Positions 15,729 to 23,667 of a stretch of 29,512 bases of DNA are shown here, one piece after another. The stretch is taken from NCBI GenBank assembly GCA_021325255.1, contig JAJPHP010000014.1, positions 1-29,512 of the forward strand, read 5' to 3'. Position 1 is the stretch's first letter; each line of letters starts with the position of its first letter. The DNA comes from Nitrososphaerota archaeon (GTDB lineage: Archaea; Thermoproteota; Nitrososphaeria; Nitrososphaerales; CADDZS01). Position numbers and translations under genes: made by a program. The notes beneath the pieces are model-generated. The model was not told the origin of the DNA. It did no database searches and saw nothing but the letters and a program-made list of their open reading frames with translations.

Positions 15729-16247
15729 ATGCTACAATTCCATGCTCTAGATAAGTTGGCAGACCACTTTGACTGGCTGACATAGTGTAACCTTCTTGCT
15801 CTGGATTCAATCCCCCATAACAAGAGCAGTATCCACCCCGCCAACCCGACGCAAGGGCCTAATGCTTCAGTCGAGACGAACGAAACCAGCAATGCAAACT
15901 ACGCATACAGTGGTTTATACGGCGATGCATAGATCTATTATGCTATGACGAAGAATAACTATGATAACAAAATCTTACTTTGCTCAAGAGGCGGTGTGAA
16001 TATTGATACCACAAGCGAAACTCAACAAATCTATGGTTTTATGCAAAACGATACGGGTCATCCGAGGGTCGAAGTACTCTTTTCTTAGGGCGGAGTAGAG
16101 ATACTCCCAACCGAAACTGCAAACATCATTTCAGAAGATAATGTCACTCTTTCCACAATGCAATTCTTGCTGAATCAAAGCAAAATTCCTGCCACCGTAC
16201 AGACACATTTTTCAACTCCATCTCCCTCTTTTACTAGAACTTCCTAG
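15729..16247 (+). pseudogene. Surface-protein-like ORF interrupted only by three TAG codons
   Basis: From ATG 15729 one frame runs 172 codons to a TAG-TGA pair (16245-16250). The only internal stops are TAG at 15783, 15930 and 16086; there is no TAA or TGA. The stretches after the first stop look like secreted archaeal protein: NPTQGPNASVETNETSNA, then IYYAMTKNNYDNKILLCSRG, then a Thr/Ser-rich end. No family is recognised. It most simply reads as a decaying relative of the neighbouring surface protein. Amber readthrough is an alternative, weakened by the ordinary use of TAG as a stop in nearby genes. Confidence 0.5.
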
Positions 16248-16379
16248 TGAGTTGGAGTTCTAATGTAAACTTGTACGAGTAGGTTGAAGTAAGGATCTAA
16301 AAAATATTGGTGAGACTGCCGTATTCATTGTCTATCGCCGATAATCTACTCCTGTTATACTTGAAGATGATATGGGAAG

Positions 16380-16669
16380 ATGACTCGCAAGAAAAAGCCT
16401 GTTCCCGTAGACAAATTCATTCGAGATATTCAGCAGGTAATCTACGATACTTTCCATGACTACCTGCTCTGGTTTGTGATTCAGACGTCTGCAGAAAGCT
16501 ACTGACCATACTTCGAAATGAGGTGCCTTCTGATCTCCGCCACTATCGCTTTGGCACAGTGCCCAAGGAAACTCACATGATCATCGCGCGTCGTCTTTGA
16601 ATCCGAGGGTTCGACCGAAACCTTCACTACGCTGGAGACAATCAAGTTCTATTTTTCTCTGAATCTTAA
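16380..16669 (+). pseudogene. Small broken gene with a frameshift and an in-frame TGA
   Basis: ATG 16380 starts a 41-codon frame with MTRKKKPVPVDKFIRDIQQV and IYDTFHDY, ending at TGA 16503. A second frame, open from about 16465, continues in a protein-like way with KLLTILRNEVPSDLRHYRFG and MIIARRL. It then meets TGA (16598-16600) and goes on to TAA at 16667, which overlaps the stop of the convergent membrane-protein gene. One indel and one nonsense change would restore a protein of about 95 residues. The family is not recognised. Confidence 0.45.
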
Positions 16670-18150
16670 ACTGTCATATTGCTAGTGAAGTTGAAACCCT
16701 GGCCATGGGTTAGCGGCGAGAGAGTGTAAAATCCAAAAGCGTCATAGCCACCCAATCCCCTGAAGAAGTCGGGATTCATGGCTTTTCCATTCAGGTAAAT
16801 CTGCGTACTATTCGCTACGATAGGACCGAGCAGTTCTCTGAGCCGAATCATATCTATCAGAACAACCTTGTCTCCATTATTTACTACGACGAAGTGATGC
16901 TGCACGATCAAGCCACCTCCAGTCGGGAATTCCACGGTACCAGAGTCTGTGCAACTTATCTCGGGAACATTCGCCGTATTGTAATACACGAAACTGAAGG
17001 AGACTTTTGCATCACGTGTCTCATTGCCGAAGCCAATGTCAAACCATCTAACATTCGTTGATTCATCTGTAATTCCCAGGTGAGATGGATTAATTATCTT
17101 CATTTGAAGCCAAGGCTGAGATTGATCGGAGCTGAATTGTTGACGACTTGGAAAAGGCGTCACAGTTGGGGGAAGAACCAAACTTACGTTATTGGAGGAA
17201 TAAGCAAAAGTTTTCGGAGTGTGGATCGTAACCGTTTCATTGAAAGCTTGGTAAACGGTGAATAGGCATGGAAATGACCAGCTCTTGTTGTACAGGTAGT
17301 TATTAGTTCCATTAATTTCGACCAAATAAGTTGCATTCGAGAAAGGCACATTGATCAGCTGACTTTGGGTGTCCATGGAGACGCTCGGCGTAAAATAATC
17401 AACTGTGAGGTTAGCGTACGCCGAAACCGAACCAATCATAATGCCGCCAATAACAACGGTAGCTATGATTTTTCCAAGCCTGTTCCTATCTAAACGTCCT
17501 AATCGCGAGAAGATTTTAGCGAGAGATCCAATCCGAGGAGACATTACCACCCAGTAAATTGTTCCGCCTTGTGATAGCTCTCTGTAAATCAACTTGTAAT
17601 AGACGTACGCAAAAGTTCCAGTACAGATCAAGGCGATAAGCCAATCATTGCTCATTGACTGAAAGAGGGGCCAAAGAAAAGTTGTCACATTTGCTTGATA
17701 GATATTTTCTATCACGATACTAGCTGCAAAATACGAGAAGAACAAACCTAACGTGAGTAGAGCGATAGTCGTGGAAATTAGATACAAGATTCGCCTAATT
17801 ACCAATTGCCTTTGTGCAGCATGCAACAACCAAAGTGGGGGCAAAACGAGTGTCGCCACACACACCACTGCCACTGCTTCGATGTACGCGCTGCTATCCC
17901 AGAACCACCCTAAACTGAGCTGAATCGCTCCGAGAACAAAGTAAACTACGATACCATACAGTGCACCAAATACCACTCCCGAGAGGAGTCGTTCGTTCCC
18001 AGAAGCGGTACTCCATTGGGTCCCTCTGACAGACAGCGCAAGAAAGACGTAGCCTGATGTTAGTATGACCAGGATCGAAAGAGTAGTTGGATTGCTAATT
18101 TCAGCCAGGTCAAACGGAACAATCTGTAGGCCGACGGATGCTGGAAACAA
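16666..18150 (-). CDS. Polytopic membrane protein with a large extracytoplasmic domain
   Basis: This 494-aa protein is of unknown function. About six transmembrane helices lie at residues 24-41, 57-80, 89-109, 121-147, 168-187 and 227-246, with a basic cytoplasmic loop (about 205-226, RLGRLDRNRLGK). Residues 247-494 form an external Ser/Thr/Asn-rich domain with numerous N-x-S/T sequons and only two or three cysteines. No transporter or enzyme motif is recognised. The start is TTG at 18148-18150, the first start in the open frame. It is convergent with the broken gene at 16380-16669, sharing the TTAA at their stops. It probably has an envelope role together with the surface protein at 13373-15700, but that rests on topology only. 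Confidence 0.7.
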   Translation of the reverse strand: MFPASVGLQIVPFDLAEISNPTTLSILVILTSGYVFLALSVRGTQWSTASGNERLLSGVVFGALYGIVVYFVLGAIQLSLGWFWDSSAYIEAVAVVCVATLVLPPLWLLHAAQRQLVIRRILYLISTTIALLTLGLFFSYFAASIVIENIYQANVTTFLWPLFQSMSNDWLIALICTGTFAYVYYKLIYRELSQGGTIYWVVMSPRIGSLAKIFSRLGRLDRNRLGKIIATVVIGGIMIGSVSAYANLTVDYFTPSVSMDTQSQLINVPFSNATYLVEINGTNNYLYNKSWSFPCLFTVYQAFNETVTIHTPKTFAYSSNNVSLVLPPTVTPFPSRQQFSSDQSQPWLQMKIINPSHLGITDESTNVRWFDIGFGNETRDAKVSFSFVYYNTANVPEISCTDSGTVEFPTGGGLIVQHHFVVVNNGDKVVLIDMIRLRELLGPIVANSTQIYLNGKAMNPDFFRGLGGYDAFGFYTLSPLTHGQGFNFTSNMTV

Positions 18151-18406
18151 CTCAGCGAGAACTTAACTAACAGCGCAAAGTATTAGCTAATAAGTAATTC
18201 TTTCTTCGACTACGTGACAAATATTTTTGCGCGTTCGTATTACATGTACGAAAAATCACAAGTGTACAAGTGAATTGGATATGGATTTCTCGAATTAGAA
18301 GAAGGGCGAGCAACCCAAAATCATACACCAGACAACATCTTGGGTTTCATGGGGGACACTGTCAGTTTATGCGAATCACGGGGGAGAACTTTATTCGCCT
18401 TTGCAT

Positions 18407-19210
18407 CTAACCAGATTGAACCGGTATGCGCACCTTTGTCCTTGAGCTTCTACTGAAAAGATAGATTGCCACTGCAACCACAATTAGAGCTGCAATCGCC
18501 CCTATTGCGAGGACGAGTGTATTATACTGAGAGTTTGAGCCAGAGTTCGAGCCAGAAGGAGATGGAATGAAATTGCCGAGTGGATTCGGGTTGTACGAGC
18601 CTTCGGCGGCTGAGGCTTGACTCACATATGATTGTGCTTGGTTTAAGTCACCGACTGCGTTCTGCCACTGACCCTGATTTGCGAGCGTCGAAGCCTGATT
18701 GAAGTAGTTAACCGCTTGGCTCAAGTCGGACTGCGCAGTTGGACTCTTGTAGTTGGCTGCCTGCGCTTGGCTTATTCCTTACGAAATGCTGGGCTCGGTT
18801 TGCAAGTACACTTTTTCGTATGCGTCGTGAATTTGAATGAAACCAGAACTTACAGTTCGAGTTCCCAGAAGCAAACCTTGGTCAACCCAGACGAATTTGA
18901 ACGTATGCTAACCGACGGAGACATCCGACGGAATACTGAATCCGATTGTGAACGTTCTCGTTTCGCCAGTTGCAATGCAAGAAGTATCCGACGAGGCCCA
19001 GACCTGATTCGATGGCATCCAATCAAATGTCAGGTAGAACTGCTTCGTGCAAATTTGGTACGAGTGATTATCCGTTAGAGTAATGGTGACTGAACCGCTG
19101 TCACCTTGATAATACTGCGACGCGCCCCAGTTCGGACTCCCTGCTTGCTGCGCACTCACAGAGAAGGGGCCGAAGGAAATCAGCAGAGAAATGGCAATTA
19201 TTGCTAGCAC
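18407..19210 (-). pseudogene. Secreted, membrane-anchored protein with two in-frame stops
   Basis: A single reading frame of 268 codons runs from a GTG (19208-19210) to a stop at 18407. It is broken by TAG (18908-18910) and TAA (18779-18781). All three segments look like parts of one protein: a signal peptide (LAIIAISLLISFGPFSVSA) and a beta-rich domain with CTKQFYLTFDW, a middle piece with FIQIHDAYEKVYLQTEPSIS, and a helical TPR-like piece (AVNYFNQASTLANQGQW). A Ser/Asn linker and a C-terminal membrane helix (about 18430-18500) with basic tail complete it. No indel is needed. This fits a recent pseudogene; two separate short genes would leave the middle piece unexplained. Confidence 0.6.
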
Positions 19211-19414
19211 CTTTGAAAGATTTATGAATCTCCCGAGCTCGTGCGGGAATAATTGAGGATTTAAGCAATGGCTTTTATCTTGGGTGATAAATCAACGAAC
19301 TAATTTGCCCTCAAATTGGCCTTTGTGAACTATGGTTTCTTGCAGGCCAGAAACTAAGTACAACAGCGAAACATTACGCTAAAGGTTGCGTCCAGATATG
19401 ACCATAGTAATGGC

Positions 19415-19424
19415 AATATAGTAG
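19415..19424 (+). promoter_or_regulatory. TATA-like box for the zinc-ribbon membrane protein
   Basis: AATATAGTAG would give a transcript starting near 19445, with a leader of about 35 nt that contains purine-rich GGAGCTAGGAAAG before the ATG at 19479. Confidence 0.35.
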
Positions 19425-19478
19425 TTCTTAGCATGCCGGTGTGCCTCAGGGCGGATTTCGGAGCTAGGAAAGAAGAAC

Positions 19479-19928
19479 ATGAGATATGGCTTCTTAGTTG
19501 TTGGCCTAATCGTGCTGGTCTTTGGAGCTTATTTGTTCCTTGGAGGAATGAGTTTGATCAACGGAGTTAACCAATGCACCTCTTCAATCACTTGCTCCTT
19601 TAGCAACGGCATTTCAAACGGTGGGCAGACGCTTCAGGCGGAGCAGCAACAAGGGGGTGTCCAGCTCATCGCGGGAGGGTTCATAGGACTACTCGGCCTG
19701 ATTTTCGTCGGCGTTGGTTTCACGGGAAGGAGCAAACCAACCGCCTTGTATCAGCAACCACAGCCTACCAATTACCCGCAACAATCCTATCAACAGAGGC
19801 AACCAGTCCCAATCCAAAACTCGGCTCCGATGCCGCAGGAAGCCCAGACAATATACTGCACCTCATGTGGAAATCCCTGTTTATCCACAATGAAGTTCTG
19901 TAAGAAATGCGGGGCCTCGTTGGTGTAA
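19479..19928 (+). CDS. Small membrane protein with a C-terminal zinc ribbon
   Basis: The family is not named. The 149-aa protein has two hydrophobic segments (about residues 4-24 and 60-82). The short loop between them contains two cysteines (NQCTSSITCSF), presumably outside the cell. A Gln/Pro-rich cytoplasmic linker leads to a zinc-ribbon end with two Cys pairs, CTSCG and CKKCG (about residues 127-146). Zinc-ribbon tails on small membrane proteins are common in archaea and often mediate protein contacts; function is unknown. ATG start with upstream purine-rich sequence. It is a single gene, transcribed away from the broken secreted-protein gene. Confidence 0.75.
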   Translation: MRYGFLVVGLIVLVFGAYLFLGGMSLINGVNQCTSSITCSFSNGISNGGQTLQAEQQQGGVQLIAGGFIGLLGLIFVGVGFTGRSKPTALYQQPQPTNYPQQSYQQRQPVPIQNSAPMPQEAQTIYCTSCGNPCLSTMKFCKKCGASLV

Positions 19929-20037
19929 ATTCATGACGCTCCAAGGCTCGATTCTATTGATCAGGGTCTTACCTTTTCCGTTCACAATGTTTGAAGATTG
20001 CCCCCACTGATTAATGAAATTCGAGTCTCACCTTTTT

Positions 20038-20166
20038 TCATGGATTGTCGTTCTTATTCTTGGTTAGCAAGAAGGCTCTGTTTTCGCGCTCTAACGCAGA
20101 TTCGTGGTCGTCCATCTTATCACCGAACGACCACATGGTCTGCTGCAAGGAAACAGACTTTTCCAT
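20038..20166 (-). CDS. Possible 42-aa small protein
   Basis: The ATG at 20166 opens a 42-codon frame with a charged, helical, Gln/Glu/Asn-rich product (MEKSVSLQQTMWSFGDKMDD at the start) ending at TGA 20038-20040. A TATA-like AGATAATTAG lies about 20 nt upstream on the same strand. No family is recognised. A perfect 8-bp inverted repeat, GTGGTCGT (20104-20111) with ACGACCAC (20127-20134), lies inside it, so the region could instead be a structured RNA or terminator following the zinc-ribbon gene. Confidence 0.25.
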   Translation of the reverse strand: MEKSVSLQQTMWSFGDKMDDHESALERENRAFLLTKNKNDNP

Positions 20167-20248
20167 TCTTGAGAGATAGCTCTAATTATCTGCCGAAACG
20201 GAAATTTCGAGGCGCCCCAACTTTGATGTGACTTAAGCTGAGGTTCCT

Positions 20249-20470
20249 ATGCTAATCGACGTCCACGTAACCGCGAACGCGAAAGCGGCCAGAGTTACCC
20301 AAGTAGGCGATCACAGTTACGAAGTCAGGGTTGACGAGAGGGCCCTTGAAGGCCGTGCGAACAAGAGATTGATCGAAATTCTGTCGGAGCATCTCAATGT
20401 ACCAAAGTCAAGGATTTCAGTGATCAAGGGAAGAAGGTCTAGAAACAAGACGGTGCAAATTCTTGACTAG
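20249..20470 (+). CDS. DUF167 (UPF0235/YggU-like) protein
   Basis: This is a complete small conserved protein of 73 aa. The family signature is present: VHVTANAKAARV at the start, GRANKRLIEILSEHL at about residues 36-50, and KSRISVIKGRRSRNKTVQI at the C-terminus. It is cytosolic, with a basic C-terminal patch that may bind nucleic acid. The biochemical role of DUF167 proteins is not established. ATG start (20249-20251); the gene ends in TAG at 20470. It stands alone among accessory genes, with a GC-rich unexplained spacer downstream. Confidence 0.9.
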   Translation: MLIDVHVTANAKAARVTQVGDHSYEVRVDERALEGRANKRLIEILSEHLNVPKSRISVIKGRRSRNKTVQILD

Positions 20471-20790
20471 AGAACACTTTAGCATATTGAGCCCCCACAG
20501 ACTGTGAGCTCTGTGCCGACGCTCCACACCCCCTACCTAACCTGTTAGCGCAGTGCTCCTGGTTCGTGGACTCCAGCACCCTCACGTGCAACCGGATCGC
20601 CCCTGCCCGGTTGCGCCGCTCCTCGTCGCCGACCGCACGAGGTCTCGTGTCTCTTGCCCGCATTATCTGCAGATTTCGACGTGCCTGAATCGGTGCTCAC
20701 TATCAGATGTCACCGGGTGGTGCGGTCGCTCCAGGTCAATCTTCCTACTCCTTCCCGTTGTCTTTACTGATATCTGAGAGGGATCCTGGG
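20471..20790. other. GC-rich spacer with hairpins, no confident gene
   Basis: This stretch is clearly richer in GC than its surroundings. It contains several stems: GCAACCGG with CCGGTTGC around 20586-20612 (8 bp, 11-nt loop), CACGAG-GT-CTCGTG near 20636-20650, and CACAGA/TCTGTG near 20500-20520. On the minus strand an Arg-rich frame is also open but overlaps the DUF167 end and has no recognised family. A structured RNA or the GC-rich remnant of a decayed gene are both possible. It does not show the conserved cores of tRNA, SRP RNA or RNase P RNA. Confidence 0.3.
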
Positions 20791-21222
20791 TCAACTTTGT
20801 ATTTTCTCAGCCTCGAGCCATACTCCACATTCTGAACGAACGTCCTTGCCGATCTTCCGAGCGTTGTTGATTCTCGGGTACGGCTTGCTTATTTCTTCCC
20901 ATGATTCTCGCTTGCTCGCAATTCCCGGACTTTACGAAGGGGGAGCCTCCAAATTTACCGTCACTACTGTCACCTCGAGAGCGTTTTTCGGTGACGGTAG
21001 TGTGACAGTTGCGGCTTTGTCACTGTCACCTGTAGCGTCACTGTTATGACTTTCGTTTTGAACCGGTTTTTCATCTTCCGGTGACGGTGACGCTGGTGAC
21101 GGTAGATTCAGTACCTTGCGGACTTTCCAGGCGCGGTGCTTGTTAGTGCGGTCAGCTCTTTCTACGATAACGCCTTGGCTTTTGATGCTGACACTCAGCT
21201 TCGTCAGTTGCTTAGATAGAAA
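20791..21222 (-). pseudogene. C-terminal remnant of a DNA-replication-type or winged-helix protein
   Basis: On the minus strand a frame without any start codon opens at 21222 after a TGA. It encodes SVSIKSQGVIVERADRTNKH and AWKVRKVL, the look of a winged-helix end in plasmid or phage primase-helicases (inference). A Ser-Pro-rich and Gly-Asp-Ser-rich tail built from GTGAC repeats follows. The frame meets TAA at 20932-20934 and continues protein-like with ISKPYPRINNARKIGKDV and CGVWLEAEKI to TGA at 20791-20793. The beginning of the gene is missing. It probably represents a mobile-element remnant; identity is uncertain. Confidence 0.4.
20957..21105. repeat. Cluster of GTGAC/GTCAC repeats with hairpin potential
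   Basis: About ten GTGAC or GTCAC pentamers lie within 150 bp. ACCGTCACTACTGTCACC (20957-20974) faces GGTGACGGTAGTGTGACAGT (20990-21009), forming a stem of at least 12 bp around a 15-nt loop. A second set, GTCACTGTCACC and GCGTCACTGT (21019-21044), faces GGTGACGGTGACGC and GGTGACGGTAG (21080-21105). Most mismatches are T opposite G, allowing G-U pairs. The block coincides with the low-complexity tail of the minus-strand remnant gene, so repeat expansion inside a coding tail is the simplest origin; an iteron-like or protein-binding array is an alternative. Confidence 0.55.
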
Positions 21223-21255
21223 TCAATTAGAATAATTCGAGGACTGTTACAATGT

Positions 21256-21600
21256 GTGGAAGGTACTGAACTCAGCTATCAGGCACTCTCGAAAGACAGC
21301 TTCGCAAACAATTTCAATGTAGTAAAGAAATTGCATCCAAACCTCTGCGATGGATTCGATAGTACCGTGAGGAACGCGATTGCCCATCGCTCATTTTTCA
21401 CACATTTTAGCAGCGAGACTATAGATTTCGTTGATCATACGAAGAACGTGACTTTGAGCTTTAGTGATCTATTCAAGAAATGTAGACTATTCAGTGTAGT
21501 TTCAACTGCAACCATGTTGTCGTATTCCATCTTTCAAGCTAGGCGATGGGAAAACATCTGGAGTCTTTACCAATCTGAGAAAAAGAATCCCAGCGGATAG
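21256..21600 (+). CDS. HEPN-like protein, possibly 5'-truncated
   Basis: This 114-aa product from a GTG start has the motif R-N-A-I-A-H at residues 39-44, matching the R-x4-H catalytic signature of HEPN ribonuclease domains, followed by a helical, aromatic C-terminal part. HEPN proteins serve in toxin-antitoxin, abortive-infection and CRISPR-related defence, usually as toxins cutting RNA. The open frame extends about 12 codons upstream of the GTG without another standard start, so an N-terminal part may be missing. It lies beside the repeat-bearing remnant. No antitoxin is adjacent. The identification rests on a short motif plus a helical look. Confidence 0.45.
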   Translation: MEGTELSYQALSKDSFANNFNVVKKLHPNLCDGFDSTVRNAIAHRSFFTHFSSETIDFVDHTKNVTLSFSDLFKKCRLFSVVSTATMLSYSIFQARRWENIWSLYQSEKKNPSG

Positions 21601-21615
21601 ACGGCTTGATCTCTG

Positions 21616-22371
21616 TCAGCTGATAAGAGTTGAGACGTATCTCCACAAAGATTGGCTCTCGTAAATGAGCCATCGCTTGATATGCGAGCCAGGCGTTTTC
21701 AGAAAAATCCTAAAGTTCCATCCGAACTTTCTGAGACGGCTCAATGAATTCCAATAAGCAAGAATACTTTCAGCGTACTTTTCAACGGCCCGCGGCCCTA
21801 TTAACTCATAAGAATTCTGCTTCCTAGCTTCAATTAGTCGTCTGTTAACTTCGCCTTTGAACACACTCCACCCCTTTGTCAAGAACAATGCTGTTCCAAG
21901 CCAGTACATCAAGCCTGGATGGTACTCAGGTGGACCGAGTCTTGTGGGACCTACATTTGTGAGCAATATTCCATCCTCTTTGAGGAGCTTGGAACAACCA
22001 CCAATGATTCGCGATTTTCTTTCAGACGGAATAAAGAGAGCCGTTTAGCTGCAAACTACAATGTCTCCATGAGGCAAGAGGTTGAAGTCTAATGCGAGAA
22101 TGTCCGAGCGAATAAATTGATCGAGGTTGGATTTCGCACGTTTTTCAACAGCGCCGCTTATATCAACCCCAATAGTACGACAACTTATTCCCTTCTTGCC
22201 AAGATCCTCTTTCATTTTCTTGGTCGCGACGCCAGTTGAGCAACCAATATCGATAATGACTAACTTGGTCTTGTTCCTGGAAATTGCGTAATCTATTCCG
22301 TGATAGGTTACACCGTTCAATCGGTAGCGATTTGGCCTAGTGAAGTTGATCTTCCAGTTCACATCAAACAT
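21616..22371 (-). pseudogene. SAM-dependent methyltransferase interrupted by one TAA
   Basis: This is a class I methyltransferase of about 250 codons, read from ATG 22369-22371, which overlaps the HtpX stop by 8 bp. Motif I is VIIDIGCSTGVATKK, followed by IGVDIS (motif II acid) and LPHGDIVVC (motif IV). Immediately after that Cys-Ser, an in-frame TAA (22045-22047) occurs. The same frame then continues as a normal methyltransferase C-terminal half (SKLLKEDGILLTNVGP and more than 80 further residues) to TAA at 21616. A single substitution would restore the whole protein. Either it is a very recent pseudogene, or the stop is read through, or it is a sequence error. The substrate is unknown. Confidence 0.6.
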
Positions 22372-23197
22372 CCTCTTCAGCGGAGTTGTGACCAATCCAG
22401 AAACTAGCGGAGGAAGATCCGCCTGGGGGTCGTAGGAGTCTCTTGATTCGTGAACCGGTAGACGGATGCGTCTCGGAACTCTTGTTATAGCCGTACTTAT
22501 CTCCAAACTTAGTCAAGACGTCTGCCAAATGCTGCCCCAGCCCAGCATCGAATGCTACCTTATCTGCAGCGAACTCTCCAGAGTGCATTATTCGCGTTAT
22601 CAAAAGGAGAAAGAAACCCAGCCCTGAGAGTTCAGACATCACCGGACTCACAAAGGAAAGTATTCTCAATGCTAGAATCATGTAAAGTACCGTTACTCCA
22701 AGAGCCCCGAACATCTCGAGGATCATTCGCTTCCGATACTTCAGATGACCAATTTCGTGGGCCACAACTGCCAAAAATTGGTCACGGGTACATCGTTCCT
22801 TCAATCTGAGCGAAAACGTGATTGTTCCAGTGAGCGTATTCGTTACGGCATCGATTGCTGGATTTTCAGATATAACGATCTTCTTTGGCAGGGGAGCTTT
22901 CATTGCTTTTGCGATCTTTGCGGCATCGGGATCGTATGTACTCTCCGTCTTGTATCGTCTGCCCAGAATGTTGACGTACTGAATAGCGACATGCATGAAC
23001 AACTGAGTCAGAGCAAGAATCATAATCATTGCAAAACTCATGAAGATTATTGCCAGGAATAATCGGTCAAACCTTGAAATCGAAAAGAGAGTGAAGTTCA
23101 GAATCGGTCCTATGATAGCCACGCCGAGGAAAGACAGAATCGTGAACTTGTACCTTACGACTCCATCTAGAGGTTGTATTCTTTTGTCAAATTTCAT
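22364..23197 (-). CDS. htpX: M48-family (HtpX-like) membrane zinc peptidase
   Basis: This integral membrane metalloprotease of 277 aa is expected to degrade damaged or misfolded membrane proteins. The zinc motif HEIGH (residues 147-151, in VVAHEIGHLKY) and the third ligand Glu208 in GEFAADKVAF are both present. Membrane helices lie at about 17-40 and 46-70 before the catalytic domain, and 161-183 and 190-205 within it, as in HtpX. ATG start at 23195-23197 overlaps the regulator's stop as ATGA, and its own stop overlaps the methyltransferase start, giving a translationally coupled regulator-peptidase-methyltransferase cluster. Envelope-stress control by the upstream winged-helix protein is a reasonable inference. 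Confidence 0.88.
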   Translation of the reverse strand: MKFDKRIQPLDGVVRYKFTILSFLGVAIIGPILNFTLFSISRFDRLFLAIIFMSFAMIMILALTQLFMHVAIQYVNILGRRYKTESTYDPDAAKIAKAMKAPLPKKIVISENPAIDAVTNTLTGTITFSLRLKERCTRDQFLAVVAHEIGHLKYRKRMILEMFGALGVTVLYMILALRILSFVSPVMSELSGLGFFLLLITRIMHSGEFAADKVAFDAGLGQHLADVLTKFGDKYGYNKSSETHPSTGSRIKRLLRPPGGSSSASFWIGHNSAEEDV

Positions 23198-23523
23198 GTA
23201 AGATCTGATTTATCGTTTGAAGGCTTCATGGAAACAGCACTCGTAATTTCCTCCAACACCGTGGTTAGTCTTGGCGTCAAGCTAAAGAATCTCGCAGCTG
23301 CGGGTTTGTTGTGCTGCGGATTTGTAATTTTAAATTCGCTAGTGACTAGCCCCAGATCTTCTAGGACGTCAAGATGGTGTGAGACTAGTCTGGAGCTCTC
23401 GTCTACCCTCTCAGCTATTTGCTCGATGTATAGTGGTTCTTTTGATTCTTGTAAACACTTGATAATTCTAAATCGTACGGGTTGAAGAACAATCTCAGCT
23501 ACGCCTTTATCGACAATACTCAT
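23194..23523 (-). CDS. Winged-helix transcriptional regulator (ArsR-like)
   Basis: This 109-aa DNA-binding protein has the winged-helix pattern: LQPVRFRIIKCLQES (helix 1), IEQIAERV (helix 2), SRLVSHHLDVLEDLGLV (recognition helix and following helix), and a beta wing ending KPAAARFFSLT. No metal-binding Cys cluster of classical ArsR sensors is seen. It is the first gene of the cluster with htpX (ATGA overlap). A TATA-like TTTAATATA at 23545-23553 lies about 26 nt upstream of the ATG, so its mRNA is probably leaderless. It probably regulates its own operon and perhaps the divergent toxin-antitoxin genes. Confidence 0.85.
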   Translation of the reverse strand: MSIVDKGVAEIVLQPVRFRIIKCLQESKEPLYIEQIAERVDESSRLVSHHLDVLEDLGLVTSEFKITNPQHNKPAAARFFSLTPRLTTVLEEITSAVSMKPSNDKSDLT

Positions 23524-23544
23524 GTAATGAAATTGGTATTGGCT

Positions 23545-23553
23545 ATATTAAAG
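23545..23553 (-). promoter_or_regulatory. TATA box of the regulator-htpX operon
   Basis: TTTAATATA on the minus strand is centred about 26 nt before the ATG at 23521-23523. It shares a 144-bp divergent intergenic region with the toxin-antitoxin promoter. Confidence 0.5.
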
Positions 23554-23636
23554 AGTATACATGATGTTTCTGTGGACGAAACACTATTTCTCTTAATCTT
23601 GCCGATGTTATATGTAGTGGTCAAGAATGACGTAGC

Positions 23637-23646
23637 CTTATATATC
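23637..23646 (+). promoter_or_regulatory. TATA box of the AbiE-like operon
   Basis: CTTATATATC is centred about 27 nt before the ATG at 23668. It supports that ATG rather than the more upstream starts in the same frame, because those upstream codons would overlap this promoter and the divergent regulator gene. Confidence 0.55.
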
Positions 23647-23667
23647 GAGCAAGCTCATTGTAACTTC

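Noticed and set aside
16600..16630. GGGTTCGACC resembling a tRNA T-loop.
   Set aside because: No acceptor, D or anticodon stems can be drawn around it.
20550..20620. Possible SRP RNA or RNase P RNA in the GC-rich block.
   Set aside because: The conserved core motifs of both RNAs are absent on either strand.
23482..23667. Upstream extension of the AbiEi-like gene by 62 codons.
   Set aside because: It overlaps the divergent regulator's start and covers both TATA boxes; the TATA box at 23637-23646 fits the ATG at 23668.
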